64,000 nt of DNA from Candidatus Vondammii sp. HM_W22. GTDB lineage: Bacteria; Pseudomonadota; Gammaproteobacteria; Chromatiales; Chromatiaceae. The DNA is taken from the NCBI RefSeq assembly GCF_022530855.2, contig NZ_CP099567.1:1860001-1924000 (forward strand). The letters run 5' to 3'. The notes beneath the pieces are model-generated. The model worked only from the letters and a program-made list of their open reading frames with translations. It did not search any database and was not told the DNA's origin. Made by a program: the position numbers and the translations under genes. Shown piece after piece: positions 20,673 through 30,843 of this stretch (positions are counted from its first letter, which is position 1; the number at the start of each line of letters is the position of its first letter).

Positions 20673-21491
20673 CTAAGCGGCCCTATTCACAAAGGCCACA
20701 GGTGACAAATAATTTAATGCGCTATGAGGCCGCACGTGATTGTAGTGCTCTCGCCATTGATCAATTTCATGTCTAGCGTCATCAATGGACCTGAACCAAT
20801 GCTGATTTAAGCATTCATTTCTGAATTTACCGTTTAAGCTTTCTACAAACGCATTCTGAGTAGGCTTACCTGGCTGAATAAAACCTAGCTTAACGCCACT
20901 TTCTTTTTGCCAGTAGAACATCGCCTTGCTAGTAAACTCAGTACCGTTGTCGCAGATTATTTGATCCGGAGCACTCCTTAGCTCAATCAGCTGAGTTAAA
21001 AAACGAGCGACCTGGTGACCATTGATCGAGAAGTCAGAGAGCTGGCCAATAACTTCTCTTGAGTAATCATCAATCACATTAAATACTCGAAAGCGGCGAC
21101 CATTAGCCAACTGATCACTGACAAAATCCATTGACCAGCGTATATTTTTACCAATGGGCATAATCATTGGCATTCTTGGTCGTATTATCTTCTTGCGTTT
21201 TTTAGTCCTCACTTGAAGACCTTCTTCGTTATAGACTCGGTAGGTCCGCTTCTTGTTTTTCACAAGCCCCTCTCCTCTCAGGAGGCCATGTAAAAACAAA
21301 TAACCATAACTCGGATGCTTCTTTGCCAGCTCAAGTAACCGTTTGCGTAGAGGCTCATCTTTTCCCCATTGAGTAACGTACCGAAAAGCGGTTCTACTTA
21401 AGCCTGCTAATTGGCAAGCTCTACGCTCACTTAATTTGAATCGCGACTTAAGGTAGCTCACGATTTGTTTTCTATCAGCAGGCTTTACCAC
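20673..21491 (-). CDS. IS3-family transposase OrfB
   Basis: A 272-residue rve-type DDE integrase. An N-terminal HTH_21 region (KLSERRACQLAGLSRTAFRY) precedes the catalytic core with Asp in SMDFVSDQ, Asp in ICDNGTEFTSK and Glu in AFVESLNGKFRNE. It overlaps orfA by seven bases, so the active enzyme is expected as an OrfAB frameshift fusion. The frame is fully open, hence potentially active. Confidence 0.92.
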   Translation of the reverse strand: MVKPADRKQIVSYLKSRFKLSERRACQLAGLSRTAFRYVTQWGKDEPLRKRLLELAKKHPSYGYLFLHGLLRGEGLVKNKKRTYRVYNEEGLQVRTKKRKKIIRPRMPMIMPIGKNIRWSMDFVSDQLANGRRFRVFNVIDDYSREVIGQLSDFSINGHQVARFLTQLIELRSAPDQIICDNGTEFTSKAMFYWQKESGVKLGFIQPGKPTQNAFVESLNGKFRNECLNQHWFRSIDDARHEIDQWREHYNHVRPHSALNYLSPVAFVNRAA

Positions 21492-21751
21492 TTTTTTGAG
21501 AGCACATCCTTCATCGCCTCAGCTTCAAGCATTTTCTCGGCAAGTAACTTCTTAAGCTTGTTGTTTTCGCTTTCAAGCTCTTTGAGCCGTTTGGCTTCTG
21601 AGACATCCATGCCGGCGTACTTGCTTCGCCAGTTATAAAAGCACCCGGTTGAAATGCCGAACTGACGACAAATGTCATCAACTTTTATCCCTGACTCATG
21701 CTGCTTGATGGCACCAATAATTTGCTCTTCTCTGTAACGCTTCTTCTTCAT
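21485..21751 (-). CDS. IS3-family transposase OrfA
   Basis: An 88-residue protein, MKKKRYREEQIIGAIKQHES, with an HTH (VDDICRQFGISTGCFYNWRS) and a C-terminal leucine-zipper helix (LKELESENNKLKKLLAEKML). The KKR/YREEQIIG start is typical of IS407-like IS3 elements. Intact. Confidence 0.92.
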   Translation of the reverse strand: MKKKRYREEQIIGAIKQHESGIKVDDICRQFGISTGCFYNWRSKYAGMDVSEAKRLKELESENNKLKKLLAEKMLEAEAMKDVLSKKW

Positions 21752-21825
21752 CTTGAGATCTCCTAATACACAGACTAATTGGAAATCTCATCCTTGTCAT
21801 GGCTCTATTTCTGGGGGAAAGGTCA

Positions 21826-23200
21826 ATTCGGATTCTTCCAACAAGGCACAGATGCCAATAACAGAATGTATGGAGGAACCGGGCTTGGATTAAGTATATG
21901 TAGAAAACTTGTAGAATCGATGAAAGGCAGGATCAGTTGCGAAAGCGAGAAAGGAAAAGGATCATGCTTCAGAGTTACGTTAAGTTTCGCAAAAGTGCCT
22001 AAGTTACGAACCGGGGCAATAAAACCTTTGTTTGAAGGAATGAATACGGTGATATTTGATCAGCATAAAGCTTCCTTCATTTCATTAAAGAGCAGTCTTT
22101 CAAGGCGGTAATCTGAGTTTAGATATGAGTAGTAAGGTAGCAAGTGCAGATTTGGTGATCATGGGGTTTACTGCTGGTGACATTAAAACCAATCATGTTG
22201 AATCCAAAATTAAACAGATACAGAAACTCCGGCCTAAGCACCTTCTTGTATTGGTAAGTAGCTCAGATTACAGCAAACTGGAAAATATTCAAAAGTTGGG
22301 CGTAAACTATTGCCTTTCCAAGCCACTACCAAGGAGCAGTTTACAAAGAGTAATTCATGAGATATTTAAAGGGGTTCCTGTAGATAGAAAAAAACCTTTA
22401 AAAAGGATACCACCCCTATGCCGTCATTGGCAGGTTATCGGTTTATTGTTGCAGATGATAATTCAATCAATCTTAAATTGATCGTGACACTACTAAAATC
22501 TAGTGGTGCCTCAGTCGTTGAGGCATCAAATGGGTTAGAAGTATTGGAACATGTTAATTCTGAACACTTTGACCTCATTCTTATGGATGTACGTATGCCC
22601 ACCATGGGTGGAAAAGAAGCTGCTCTGAAAATCAGATCCGGCAATTCTTATAATACGGAAATCCCAATCATTGTACTTACCGCAGACATAGTCCCTGAAC
22701 ATAGGGAATAGTTACTTACAGCAGGGGCTGACGACTACCTTACAAAGCCCATAGACGAAGCAAAATTATGGGGTGTTATTTGTCAATTTCTTAATATTGA
22801 TCCCATATCCAAGCAGGAAGATATTCCTGAAAACAGACAGAGACAGCTCAATTCGCCAACCAATCTGCCATCCAGGGACAAAGCTGCCGCACTCCGTATC
22901 ACGGGGGGGAATTCAGAAATTGCGGATGAGATGTATCAGCGATTCATTGGTGAACTTGAGGCGCAGCTTGAAGAGATAAGAGGGCATTTTAAAAAGGGAG
23001 ACTGGGTAAAACTCCGAGATTCAACCCACCTCCTACACGGCTCCTGTGCTGTCTGTGGCGTACTACTAATTAACCACTTGGTTGCTCAATTAGAGATGGC
23101 TGCCGACAATCATGAAGCTGATAAGGTATCTGACCTGTTACAGGATTTAGCTTTCGAGGCAGATCATCTGATCACTCCCAATACTGAGGGGAACCTCTAG
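21826..23200 (+). pseudogene. barA: BarA/GacS-type hybrid sensor kinase, 3' part only, decayed
   Basis: Immediately right of the IS3 element the sequence encodes the end of a HATPase domain (QQGTDANNRMYGGTGLGLSI, G-box). Then come a degenerate receiver (22125-22400) and a true receiver (VADDNSINLKL; LILMDVRMP with the phospho-Asp; LTKPIDE with the Lys). A C-terminal HPt domain follows (STHLLHGSCAVCGV with the phospho-His). Two frame breaks (near 22095 and 22420) and an in-frame TAG (22709-22711) disrupt it. The sensor and histidine-phosphorylation parts are gone. This domain order is that of BarA/GacS, which controls CsrA-dependent lifestyle switching. Confidence 0.8.
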
Positions 23201-23300
23201 ATCAATTCATGAATCGGTGTCTGACGGCTGAAATCTTCCGGCTTTGCGTTGAAAGTCGAGTCTGTAAAGTTTTCTGTGTAACTGCGATAATAGCGCGTAG

Positions 23301-24647
23301 ATGTTTACTAGGAGGGCATGGAGAGCCCGTTACCTCACTCATGTGCAACTTGGGGATTTTATCTACTTGAAACAGATCGAAAACTGGCTGGACTTTGACA
23401 AGGCCCATGTTTGGCATCCCTACAGCGCCATTGGTGCTGACTTGCCGGTCTATCCGGTGGTCTCCGCTGAAGGCGTACGCATCAAGCTGGCAAACGGGCA
23501 GGAGTTGATTGACGGCATGTCATCCTGGTGGTGCGCCATCCACGGCTACAATCACCCGGAGATGAACCGCGCATTGGAATCCCAGCTCAAGAGTATGGCC
23601 CATGTCATGTTCGGTGGTCTGACTCATCGACCGGCCGTGGCACTGGCAGAAGAACTGGTAAAACTGACACCCGAACCGCTGCAATCGGTCTTCTTTTCTG
23701 ACTCAGGATCAGTGTCGGTAGAGGTGGCTATGAAGATGGCCATCCAATATTGGGACGCAAGAAAACAGTCGTCAAAACAACATTTTCTGACCATCCGGAA
23801 AGGTTATCACGGCGATACTTTTGGCGCCATGTCAGTCTGTGATCCAGAAGCTGGAATGCACAGTCTATTCTCAGATGTACTCGCAAAACAACTGTTTGTG
23901 GATGCACCTGAGTCCCTGTTCGGAGAACCCTGTTCTGCCGAAGAAATTGCCCCGATGGAACAAATGCTGGAAAAAGAGCATCGCCAGATAGCAGCTGTCA
24001 TCATGGAACCGATTGTGCAAGGGACGGGGAGAATGCGTTTCTACTCCGCCGACTATCTACGACAAGTGAGGGTGCTTTGCGATCAGTATGGTGTCCTGTT
24101 GATCCTCGATGAAATCGCCACCGGATTTGGCCGAACCGGCCGGCTGTTTGCCTGTGAATACGCCGGGATCTCTCCCGATATCATGTGTGTGGGTAAGGCG
24201 CTTACCGGCGGATACCTGACCCTGGCGGCCACCCTGACCACCCGACGGATCAGCGAAACCATCAACCGGGGCGAACCAGGCCTGTTCATGCATGGCCCAA
24301 CCTTCATGGCTAACCCACTTGCCTGCGCCGCTGGCGTGGCCAATCTGCAACTGTTGCTGGATTCTCCCTGGCAGCAACGGATAAACTGGATAGAACAACA
24401 GCTTTGGAACGGACTCGAGCCGTGCAGAGATTTCCCCCAGGTTACGGATGTGCGGGTACTTGGTGCAATTGGTGTTGTTGAAATGAAGCAGCCGGTAGAT
24501 ATGAAAAGCATTCAACCACAGTTTGTGGAGGCTGGCGTATGGGTACGTCCGTTTGGACGGCTGGTCTATCTGATGCCGCCGTATGTGATCACGGACGATG
24601 AGCTGAAGACACTGACGAATGCCGTGACCGAAGTCGTTTCAAGATGA
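23301..24647 (+). CDS. bioA: adenosylmethionine-8-amino-7-oxononanoate aminotransferase
   Basis: PLP enzyme of biotin synthesis that converts KAPA to DAPA using S-adenosylmethionine. Diagnostic text: VWHPYSAIGADLPVYPVVSA, DGMSSWWCAIHGYNHPE, DSGSVSVEVAMKMAIQYW, LILDEIATGFGRTG, and the PLP lysine in CVGKALTGG. About 420 residues match the family; the N-terminal 25-27 residues (MFTRRAWRARYLTHVQ) are extra, so an internal start such as TTG before KQIENWLDF is possible. Intact next to decayed barA. No other bio genes are in the window. Confidence 0.93.
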   Translation: MFTRRAWRARYLTHVQLGDFIYLKQIENWLDFDKAHVWHPYSAIGADLPVYPVVSAEGVRIKLANGQELIDGMSSWWCAIHGYNHPEMNRALESQLKSMAHVMFGGLTHRPAVALAEELVKLTPEPLQSVFFSDSGSVSVEVAMKMAIQYWDARKQSSKQHFLTIRKGYHGDTFGAMSVCDPEAGMHSLFSDVLAKQLFVDAPESLFGEPCSAEEIAPMEQMLEKEHRQIAAVIMEPIVQGTGRMRFYSADYLRQVRVLCDQYGVLLILDEIATGFGRTGRLFACEYAGISPDIMCVGKALTGGYLTLAATLTTRRISETINRGEPGLFMHGPTFMANPLACAAGVANLQLLLDSPWQQRINWIEQQLWNGLEPCRDFPQVTDVRVLGAIGVVEMKQPVDMKSIQPQFVEAGVWVRPFGRLVYLMPPYVITDDELKTLTNAVTEVVSR

Positions 24648-25005
24648 TGATTTAAAGCGCTATTCCGTTGGTCATGCAAGCTGAGAATGGTATACACTTG
24701 GGAGACGGCCATCGACAGATCCCATACAAAGGACACGAGGTACACCATTGCTCATTCTACCGCCCGTTTGTGCAAAAAAATGCTTTACCCGGGGAGGGGG
24801 TTCTGAAAATATGTATCGGATGGTAGACTGGAACGGGATAACCATAAGGCATTGCCGGGTCTGTACGCTTGAATTTTCCAGTTCTTTGGCGAGGGTGACC
24901 TCTACAAGAGATGTCTTCAATCTCGTGGTGTGTTCTGAGACATCCTAGTCCCTCAAATGGCTAGCCGCCGTGTTCGGAAGCCTACTCTGTCGTCTCTGAC
25001 GCATC
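24648..25005. other. intergenic, no gene seen
   Basis: About 360 bases after bioA. A stretch near 24920 (TCTCGTGGTGTGTTCTGAGA) resembles 63927-63946 (TCTCGTGATGCGTTTTGGGA), so part may be an old IS end. No open frame with family-like text and no strong terminator were seen. Confidence 0.4.
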
Positions 25006-25009
25006 AGGC

Positions 25010-25740
25010 TGAGGATCTGGTTCCTTGAACCTTCTTAGATCTGATTCTAAGCCCATTACCTGGAATAATCATTCGATTTCCCGCTAACATTATCCAAGCA
25101 CAATAAAACCAAGCCAACAACTTGGCTAAATTGTATCCTGCTGCTGCCAAAACCATATCAGCCTCAGGGAACCTCCAAAACCCCGATAAAAGCCAATAAA
25201 TCTCTAGCAAATCTGGAGAGCCCGGTTGTCTTCACTCTCATTTTTCTGGTAACACCTATATCCATACCTTGCTTCATCCGGCCAGCCACACCAATCAACG
25301 CATGTTGTACACCAAATTTATCATACCAATCTTCACGCCGGCCCTGCCTTGCTCGATGCTACGCACTAGTCGATTGGCCTGCTGGGCAAACACGTGCTCG
25401 AGCCCGAACTCTCGATCGTTTTCGGTTTGCCTCTTGCTCCCGTTCATTCAAGGGGCGTTTGCGTGTCAACTTGCGGTGAATCTGACTGCGGTAATGCGCA
25501 CCCGGTAAAGCGGCTTCTCGTTTTACACTGTGGCAAGCAGAATCGGCCCAGACACTTCCATTACTGTTGTTTTCATCCAGCAGTTCCTCGAAAACCTAGC
25601 TATCCCCGGCTTTGATCTGCCTATTTTCCTCTCGCGTATTATGTTGCTTGGGTACTGGAGCGATAGCGGCATCTACAATCTGTCCCTTGCGAGCACTGAA
25701 GCCTGCTGCATCAATATGGATCAATAGCTTCTGAAAAAAG
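25010..25740 (-). mobile_element. IS5-family remnants (two pieces)
   Basis: Bases 25010-25170 repeat the C-terminal end of the IS5-like element at 16540 (LAAAGYNLAKLLAWFYCAWI). From about 25200 to 25740 a second IS5-type transposase is readable on minus. Its text includes YGYKNHIQIDAAG-like sequence, ARKGQIVDAAIAPVP, SVWADSACHSVKREA, and EHVFAQQANRLVRSI near the C-terminus, with several stops and frame breaks. Both pieces are dead. Confidence 0.6.
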
Positions 25741-25759
25741 TTTACATGCTTACCTAACA

Positions 25760-26775
25760 GGCTCAGCTATTGAGCCGGTGGTCATTGCATAATATAAGCC
25801 ACTGAATACAGAGAGTTTTCTATCATGCCAAAAAATACAGTGCAGTGCAGTTTCAAAAAGGTCCTAGTTTGCACGAATTTATTGAAAAGTATGGTTCTGA
25901 AGAGCAATGTCAACAAGCATTGTACCGACTGCGTTGGCCTACAGGATATATATGTCCTGAGTGTGGCAACACAACAGGTTGTGAACTCAAAAGCCGTAAG
26001 ATATATCAGTGCCATAAATGCCACCACCAAAGCTCCCTGATTGCTGGCACCAAGCTGCCGTTGAAGAAGTGGTTTCTGGCCATCTATTTGTTGACTCAGC
26101 GTAAAAAAAGTACTTCTGCCTTGCAACTGTCCCGTGAAATTGGTGTGAACTACAATACAGCCTGGAAGCTCAAGCACAAACTGATGCAGGTGATAATGGA
26201 ACGTCAGAGTCAAAAAAAACTGGCTGGTCGCATCGAGATGGATGATGCCTGTATTGGTGGTGAGAAACCGGGAAAGCGTGGGCGAGGGTCTCGTAATAAA
26301 ATCCCTTTCGTGGCAGCTATTGAGACGACGCAGGACGGCAGGCCAATGAAGATCCAACTGCGTCGGCTCCGCGGTTTTCAGAGTGCGGAGATCGCTCGAT
26401 ATGCCAGATCCAGTCTGTGTGCTGGCAGCACAGTTCTTTCTGATGGGCTCTACTGCTTCAGAGCAGTTACAGATGCTGGATGTTATCATATGCCTATCGT
26501 CACTGGCGGTGGGCGAAAGTGTACCCAGCTCTCCACCTTTAAATGACTAAATACCATGCCTAGTAATATCAAGAATGCTTTGCAGGGAACCTTTCATGCT
26601 ATTCGTAAAAAACACGTACCTCGTTATCTCGCTGAGTTTGAATATCGCTTTAATCGCCGGTTTAATCTTCCGGCTATGATTGAACGATTGCTCTGCGTCG
26701 CGTTACGTACACCACCGATGCCTTATCGTCTCCTGAGGATGGCTGAGGTTTATGGGTAATCAGGAAAGTTTATCA
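25760..26775 (+). mobile_element. IS1595-family element, frameshifted transposase
   Basis: Transposase from 25825: N-terminal helix region (SLHEFIEKYGSEEQCQQALY), zinc ribbon (CPECGNTTGC...CHKCHHQ), linker (LPLKKWFLAIYLLTQRKKST), and DDE-like core (LAGRIEMDDACIGGEKPGKR). The first codons (25825-25845) and the last 68 (26556-26759, FHAIRKKHVPRYLAEFEYRF) are in other frames. The left end carries a GGCTCA-GCTAT-TGAGCC hairpin. Inverted fragments of the same element lie at 28334 and 29695. Confidence 0.8.
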
Positions 26776-26794
26776 ACAAGGCCCTATTCTTTCA

Positions 26795-27060
26795 GGCGCT
26801 CATGATATACCCAAACCGGGGACCTTACCCTCCGGGCTCAACCCAAGAAAATGATAAAAGCTATAGGGATCCCGTATTTGGAACTCTGCTTGATCACCGG
26901 ACAGATTGAATAAATTCTGTAGAACCAACACCTTGAACATCAGCACCGCATCGTAAGGTGGATGCCCACCTTTACTGGGACTACTGTTTTTATAAACTGA
27001 GCCCAACAATACCTGAAAAGTCTCCCAGTCTACGGTCCTTTCCAGCTTTGGCAGCGGGTC
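26795..27060 (-). pseudogene. IS5-family transposase N-terminal remnant
   Basis: Minus-strand text KGGHPPYDAVLMFKVLVLQN and LSGDQAEFQIRDPYSFYHFL is the conserved N-terminal region (DUF772-type) of IS5 transposases. It stops after GLSPEGKVP without the catalytic domain. A gap of about 170 bases to the next IS (27060-27228) contains nothing recognisable. Confidence 0.7.
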
Positions 27061-27228
27061 TCCCGGTTGCTCAAGGAGTTCAAGTCAGCCTTGATGATCA
27101 AAAAACTCGGTTGCATGGATTTTATCAATGGTTGATTGAATTGGTTGCTATTGCGTGCGTAAGTTTAACAGTGTACCAAGAGACCATTTTCATCTCTTTT
27201 TGAAGGAGTGCGAATGGCAGTCTAATAA

Positions 27229-28333
27229 AGAAGAAAAGCGGGGTATCTGGTTGATTTGTTGTTGCGAGACATCAAAACAACCGTTGGAGATACTCCACCA
27301 TGAGTAAGAATAACGTTGTTAAGCTGGCAGGTCGCGATACGATTATCGATCCGCTGACAGAGTTGCCGAGAAGCGGTGCAGAGCAGTTGATCTACCAAGC
27401 GGTGGAGGCCGAGCTGCTGGCGGAGCACGTCGAGCGACGAACAGAGGATGGCAAGGCGGGGGTGTGGTGCGTAATGGTCACCTGCCAGCTCGTAAACTGC
27501 AGACAGGATTGGGGCCGGTCACGGTCAAGATCCCCAAAGTTCGCGCGAAGACCGGCGAGCCGGTGACGTTCCGATCAGCTCTGGTGCTGCCGTATGTACG
27601 CAAGACGAAGTCACTGGAAGCGGCACTGCCGTGGCTCTACCTGAAGAGGATTTCCAGTGGAGAGATAGGTGAAGCCCTTAAAGTGCTGGTGGTTCCGGAT
27701 GCAACAGGCTTGTCGGCCGGCAGGGTATCGCGTCTGAAGCAGGTCTGGACAGAAGAATATCGGAGCGGGTGCGAGGAGCGCCTGGATAAGGACCATTGGG
27801 TGTATGTGTGGGCAGACGGTGTCTACAGTGGACAGAGAGCAGAGCAGACGAAGCTGTGTGCCCTGGTGGTGATCGGCGTGAATGAGCGTGGTGAGAAGCA
27901 TTTTCTGGCAATTGAGGATGGTGTACGGGAGTCCACGCGGACTAAACCCGCCCAAATTGGCAAACAGAGCGCTGTTAAAACTGAAGTCACTCGGAGACGG
28001 TGCTATGGGCTTCTGGGCTGCACTGGAGGAAGTGTATCCAGAGACGCGTCAGCAGCGCTGCTGGATGCACAAGACCATGAACGTGCTAAACTGCCTGCCA
28101 AGGTCAGCTTAGCCGAAAGCGAAGCAGGCACTGCATAACATCTGGCAGTCGGAGACCCAGGCCGATGCGGAAAAGGCCTTTGATCTGTTTATCAAAACGT
28201 ATGAGCCAAAGTATCCGAAGGCTGCCATCTGTCTGCACAAAGACCGAGAGGAACTGATGGCTGTCTATCAATTTCCTGCGCAGCGCTGGCAGAGCATTCG
28301 GGCCAGCAATCCGATTGAATCCACCTTCGGGAC
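27229..28333 (+). mobile_element. IS256-family element (type b), copy 2, truncated
   Basis: Transposase starts at the native ATG (27301, MSKNNVVKLAGRDTIIDPL) behind GGAG. It carries frame breaks near 27460 (extra G), near 27945-27985 (indel around WREVLLKLKS) and near 28115. It is cut at 28333 inside NPIESTFGT by an inverted IS1595 fragment, so the catalytic glutamate region is partly lost. The left terminus is also missing. Confidence 0.8.
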
Positions 28334-28403
28334 ATATATATCCGGTAGGCCAACGGAGTTGGTACAATGCTTGTTAGCATTGCTCTTCAGAACTAATATT
28401 TGA
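28334..28403 (-). repeat. inverted IS1595 fragment, part 1
   Basis: Reverse complement of the IS1595 region near 25895-25950 (codes for EEQCQQALYRLRWPTGYI), here joined to the truncated IS256 type-b copy on the left and interrupted by IS256 type-a on the right. Confidence 0.75.
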
Positions 28404-29694
28404 GGGTGTCCTGAATTCTGTGTAACTGTCTATCATTAAACCCAAGCGTGGTTGAGGATAGGCACTATGAACAAGAAAGAACTACAGGCGATCACTCATG
28501 CGGCCGCTAAAAATATCAAGACGGAAGACGACCTCAAAGACTGCCATCAGATGCTAACCAAGATTACGGTCGAAGCGGCACTGAACGCTGAGTTAGATGA
28601 TCATCTTGGCTTTGAAAGGCACGAGCAGTCCGAAGCTGATAATAACCGCAACGGCTATGCCAGTAAGACTAACCGAACGGAAGCTGGCCAGTTCGAGCTC
28701 GATACACCACGCGACAGAGCTGGGAGTTTCGAGCCCAAGCTCGTTAAAAAAACACCAGCGGCGATTTACTTCCATGGACGACAAGATTATTTTCTTGTAT
28801 GCCCAGGGGATGACAACACGAGAAATCGTCACGACCGTTAAAGAAATGTACGGTGCTGATGTCTCCGCCACCTTGATTTCCAAAGTGACTGACGCTGTTA
28901 TTGAACAAGTGATTGAATGGCAATCTAGGCCACTGGATGCGGTCTATCCCATTATTTACCTGGATTGTATTGTCGTAAAAATCCGGCAAGACAAGAAAGT
29001 GACCAATAAGGCAATTTATCTAGCACTGGGCGTGAACATGGAGGGCCACAAGGAATTGTTGGGGCTCTGGCTGTCAGAGAATGAGGGTGCCAAGTTCTGG
29101 CTCAATGTACTCACAGAGCTCCAGAATCGCGGCGTGAAGAATATCCTGATAGCCTGAAGGGCTTTTCAGATGCAATCAATACAGCGTTTCCCGAGACTCA
29201 GATCCAGCTCTGTATTATTCACATGGTGCGCAACTCGATGAAGTATGTGCCCTGGAAAGACTACAAGGCAGTGACGGCAGACCTGAAGAAAATATATAAG
29301 TCTGTCACCGAAGATGAAGCGCTACTGGAACTTGATAATTTCTCTAACCGATGGGGCGGCAAATATCCCCAGCTCAGCCGTTCGTGGCGTAGCCACTGGC
29401 ACAATCTTAATACCCTGTTTGGCTACCCTGAGGACATCCGCAGGGCAATCTATACAACCAATGCCATCGAGTCAATGAACAGCGTGGTTCGCAAGGTAAT
29501 TAAAAAACGGAAGCTATTTCCGACCGACGACTCGGCAATGAAAGTGGTGTACCTGACGGTGCAGCAAGCATCAAAAAAATGGACCATGCCGATTCGCAAT
29601 TGGAAACCAGCACTGAATAGATTTATGATTGAGTTCGAAGAATGCTTGGCGGAATACATTTAACCCGGGCAGTTACACGGAAATCGTTACACCC
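28404..29694 (+). mobile_element. IS256-family element (type a), copy 1, frameshifted
   Basis: Termini GGGTGTCCTGAATTCTGTGT at left and ACACGGAAATCGTTACACCC at right. The transposase from 28467 (MNKKELQAITHAAAKNIKTE) reads through DDHLGFERHEQSEADNNRNG, YLDCIVVKIRQDKKVTNKA and TTNAIESMNSVVRK. It breaks at an A7 run near 28747 and at a small deletion near 29155 that removes the CVDG around the second catalytic Asp. It splits an inverted IS1595 remnant. Confidence 0.82.
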
Positions 29695-29828
29695 TCCCAT
29701 ATTTTTCAATAAATTCGTGCAAACTAAGACCTTTTTGAAACTGCACTGTATTTTTCGGCATGATAGAAAACCTTCTGTATTCAGTGGGTTCTATTATGCA
29801 ATGACCACTGGCTCAATAGCTGAGCCTG
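29695..29828 (-). repeat. inverted IS1595 fragment, part 2 (left end)
   Basis: Reverse complement of the IS1595 left end and first codons (compare 25760-25890), including the GGCTCA...TGAGCC hairpin. Together with 28334-28403 it shows that type-a IS256 inserted into an inverted IS1595 piece. Confidence 0.75.
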
Positions 29829-29844
29829 GTAGGTAATCAGGTAA

Positions 29845-29892
29845 GCCAAAGCCAAAGCCAAAGCCAAAGCCAAAGCCAAAGCCAAAGCCAAA
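29845..29892. repeat. 6-bp tandem repeat, 8 copies
   Basis: Eight exact copies of GCCAAA, coding (Phe-Gly)n on the minus strand within the OrfB remnant, at the point where the catalytic domain is deleted. The complete element has only one WGF triplet here. Confidence 0.95.
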
Positions 29893-30194
29893 GTTGCGTT
29901 GATTGTGCGTGAGTCGCAATAACCTGTCGGCTATCTCAGCATTTTCATTGCTGAGTTTAGCTTGATAACGGTAACAGCTTTCGCTGATACCCCAGGTCTC
30001 ACAGGACAACCGAATACTCACTGCCTTGTCCAACACCGCTTGTTGTGCCAGATTACGTCACTGCCGAGGCCTTACCACTTTTTTTCAAGAGCCTCCTTGC
30101 GCAGCTCAGATTTGATGCGTTCTTCGGCATACATTTTCTTGAGTTGCCGGTTTTTGGCTTCAAGCTCTTTTAAACGAGATATCATGGACGCCTC

Positions 30195-30255
30195 CATGCC
30201 TCCATGCCTCCATGCCTCCATGCCTCCATGCCTCCATGCCTCCATGCCTCCATGC
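30195..30255. repeat. 8-bp tandem repeat, about 7.6 copies
   Basis: CATGCCTC repeated seven times plus a partial copy within OrfA, coding a repeating GGMEAWRH on the minus strand. In the complete element the same place has a single GGMDAS. Confidence 0.95.
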
Positions 30256-30447
30256 TTACTGCGCCATTTCGCACTGTTCATGCCGTATTCACGGCACAGC
30301 TCAGGCACAGGGCTACCAGTCCCCGCCTGCTTTAATATCGCCATTATTTGGCTGTCGCTGTATCTCGATATTTTCATGCAGAATCTCCTTAAAATCATTA
30401 TCAGAAAATTCTACTTTTAACTCCACCGGTTTTTAGGGGGGATTACC

Positions 30448-30843
30448 CCTACTGACAGTGCTTCAGAACCGCGGTGTGAAGGATATTCTGATAGCCTATG
30501 CGATGGCTTAAAGGGCTTTCCTGATGCAATCAACGCGGCTTTCCCGGATATCCAGCTCTGTATTGTGTGGTACGGAACTCGATGAAGTAGGTGCCCTGGA
30601 AAGACTACAAGCCTGTGGCGGCTGATTTGAAAAAGAGTTACCAGCCCATCACCGAGGAAGAAGCCCTACCGGCGCAGGATAAATTCTCTGACCGATGGGA
30701 CAACAAATACCCCCGGATCAGCCGCTCCTGGAGTGCCCATTGGCAGAATCTCAACACGCTGTTCAACTACCCGGAGGACAGACGAAAAGTGATCTACACG
30801 AACAACGCCATTGAGTCGCTGAACAGCGTCATTCGCAAAGCGA
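30448..30843 (+). pseudogene. IS256-family (type a-like) internal fragment
   Basis: Plus-strand text NRGVKDILIAY, GLKGFPDAINAAFPDIQLCI, WKDYKPVAADLKKSYQPITE and [15 protein letters not shown] is homologous to the type-a IS256 transposase but clearly diverged. It has frame breaks at 30500 and 30570 and no termini. Its right edge meets the 3' end of tex. Confidence 0.75.

Larger units (their letters stand above)
20625..21825 (-). mobile_element. IS3-family element (IS407-like), copy 1, 1201 bp
   Basis: Ends TGACCTTCCCCCC at left and GGGGGAAAGGTCA at right (inverted termini). Near-identical to the copy at 33579-34779, with two amino-acid differences in OrfB. Flanks are CCGA (left) and ATTC (right), so no target duplication, unlike copy 2. 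The right side is barA sequence and the left side is not. Confidence 0.9.
29832..30447 (-). mobile_element. IS3-family element (type B), internally deleted, with repeat expansions
   Basis: Ends GGTAATCAGG and GGGGGGATTACC match the complete element at 35642-36838. OrfA (30072-30383) starts MKISRYSDSQIMAILKQAGT and carries an 8-bp repeat expansion. OrfB is reduced to its first about 65 residues (SCETWGISESCYRYQAKLSN) and ends in a 6-bp repeat expansion that directly abuts the left terminus. The rve catalytic domain is deleted. Confidence 0.8.

Noticed and set aside
29845-30255. Possible CRISPR array from the regular repeats
   Set aside because: Units are 6 and 8 bp, contiguous, without spacers, and lie inside IS3 coding sequence.
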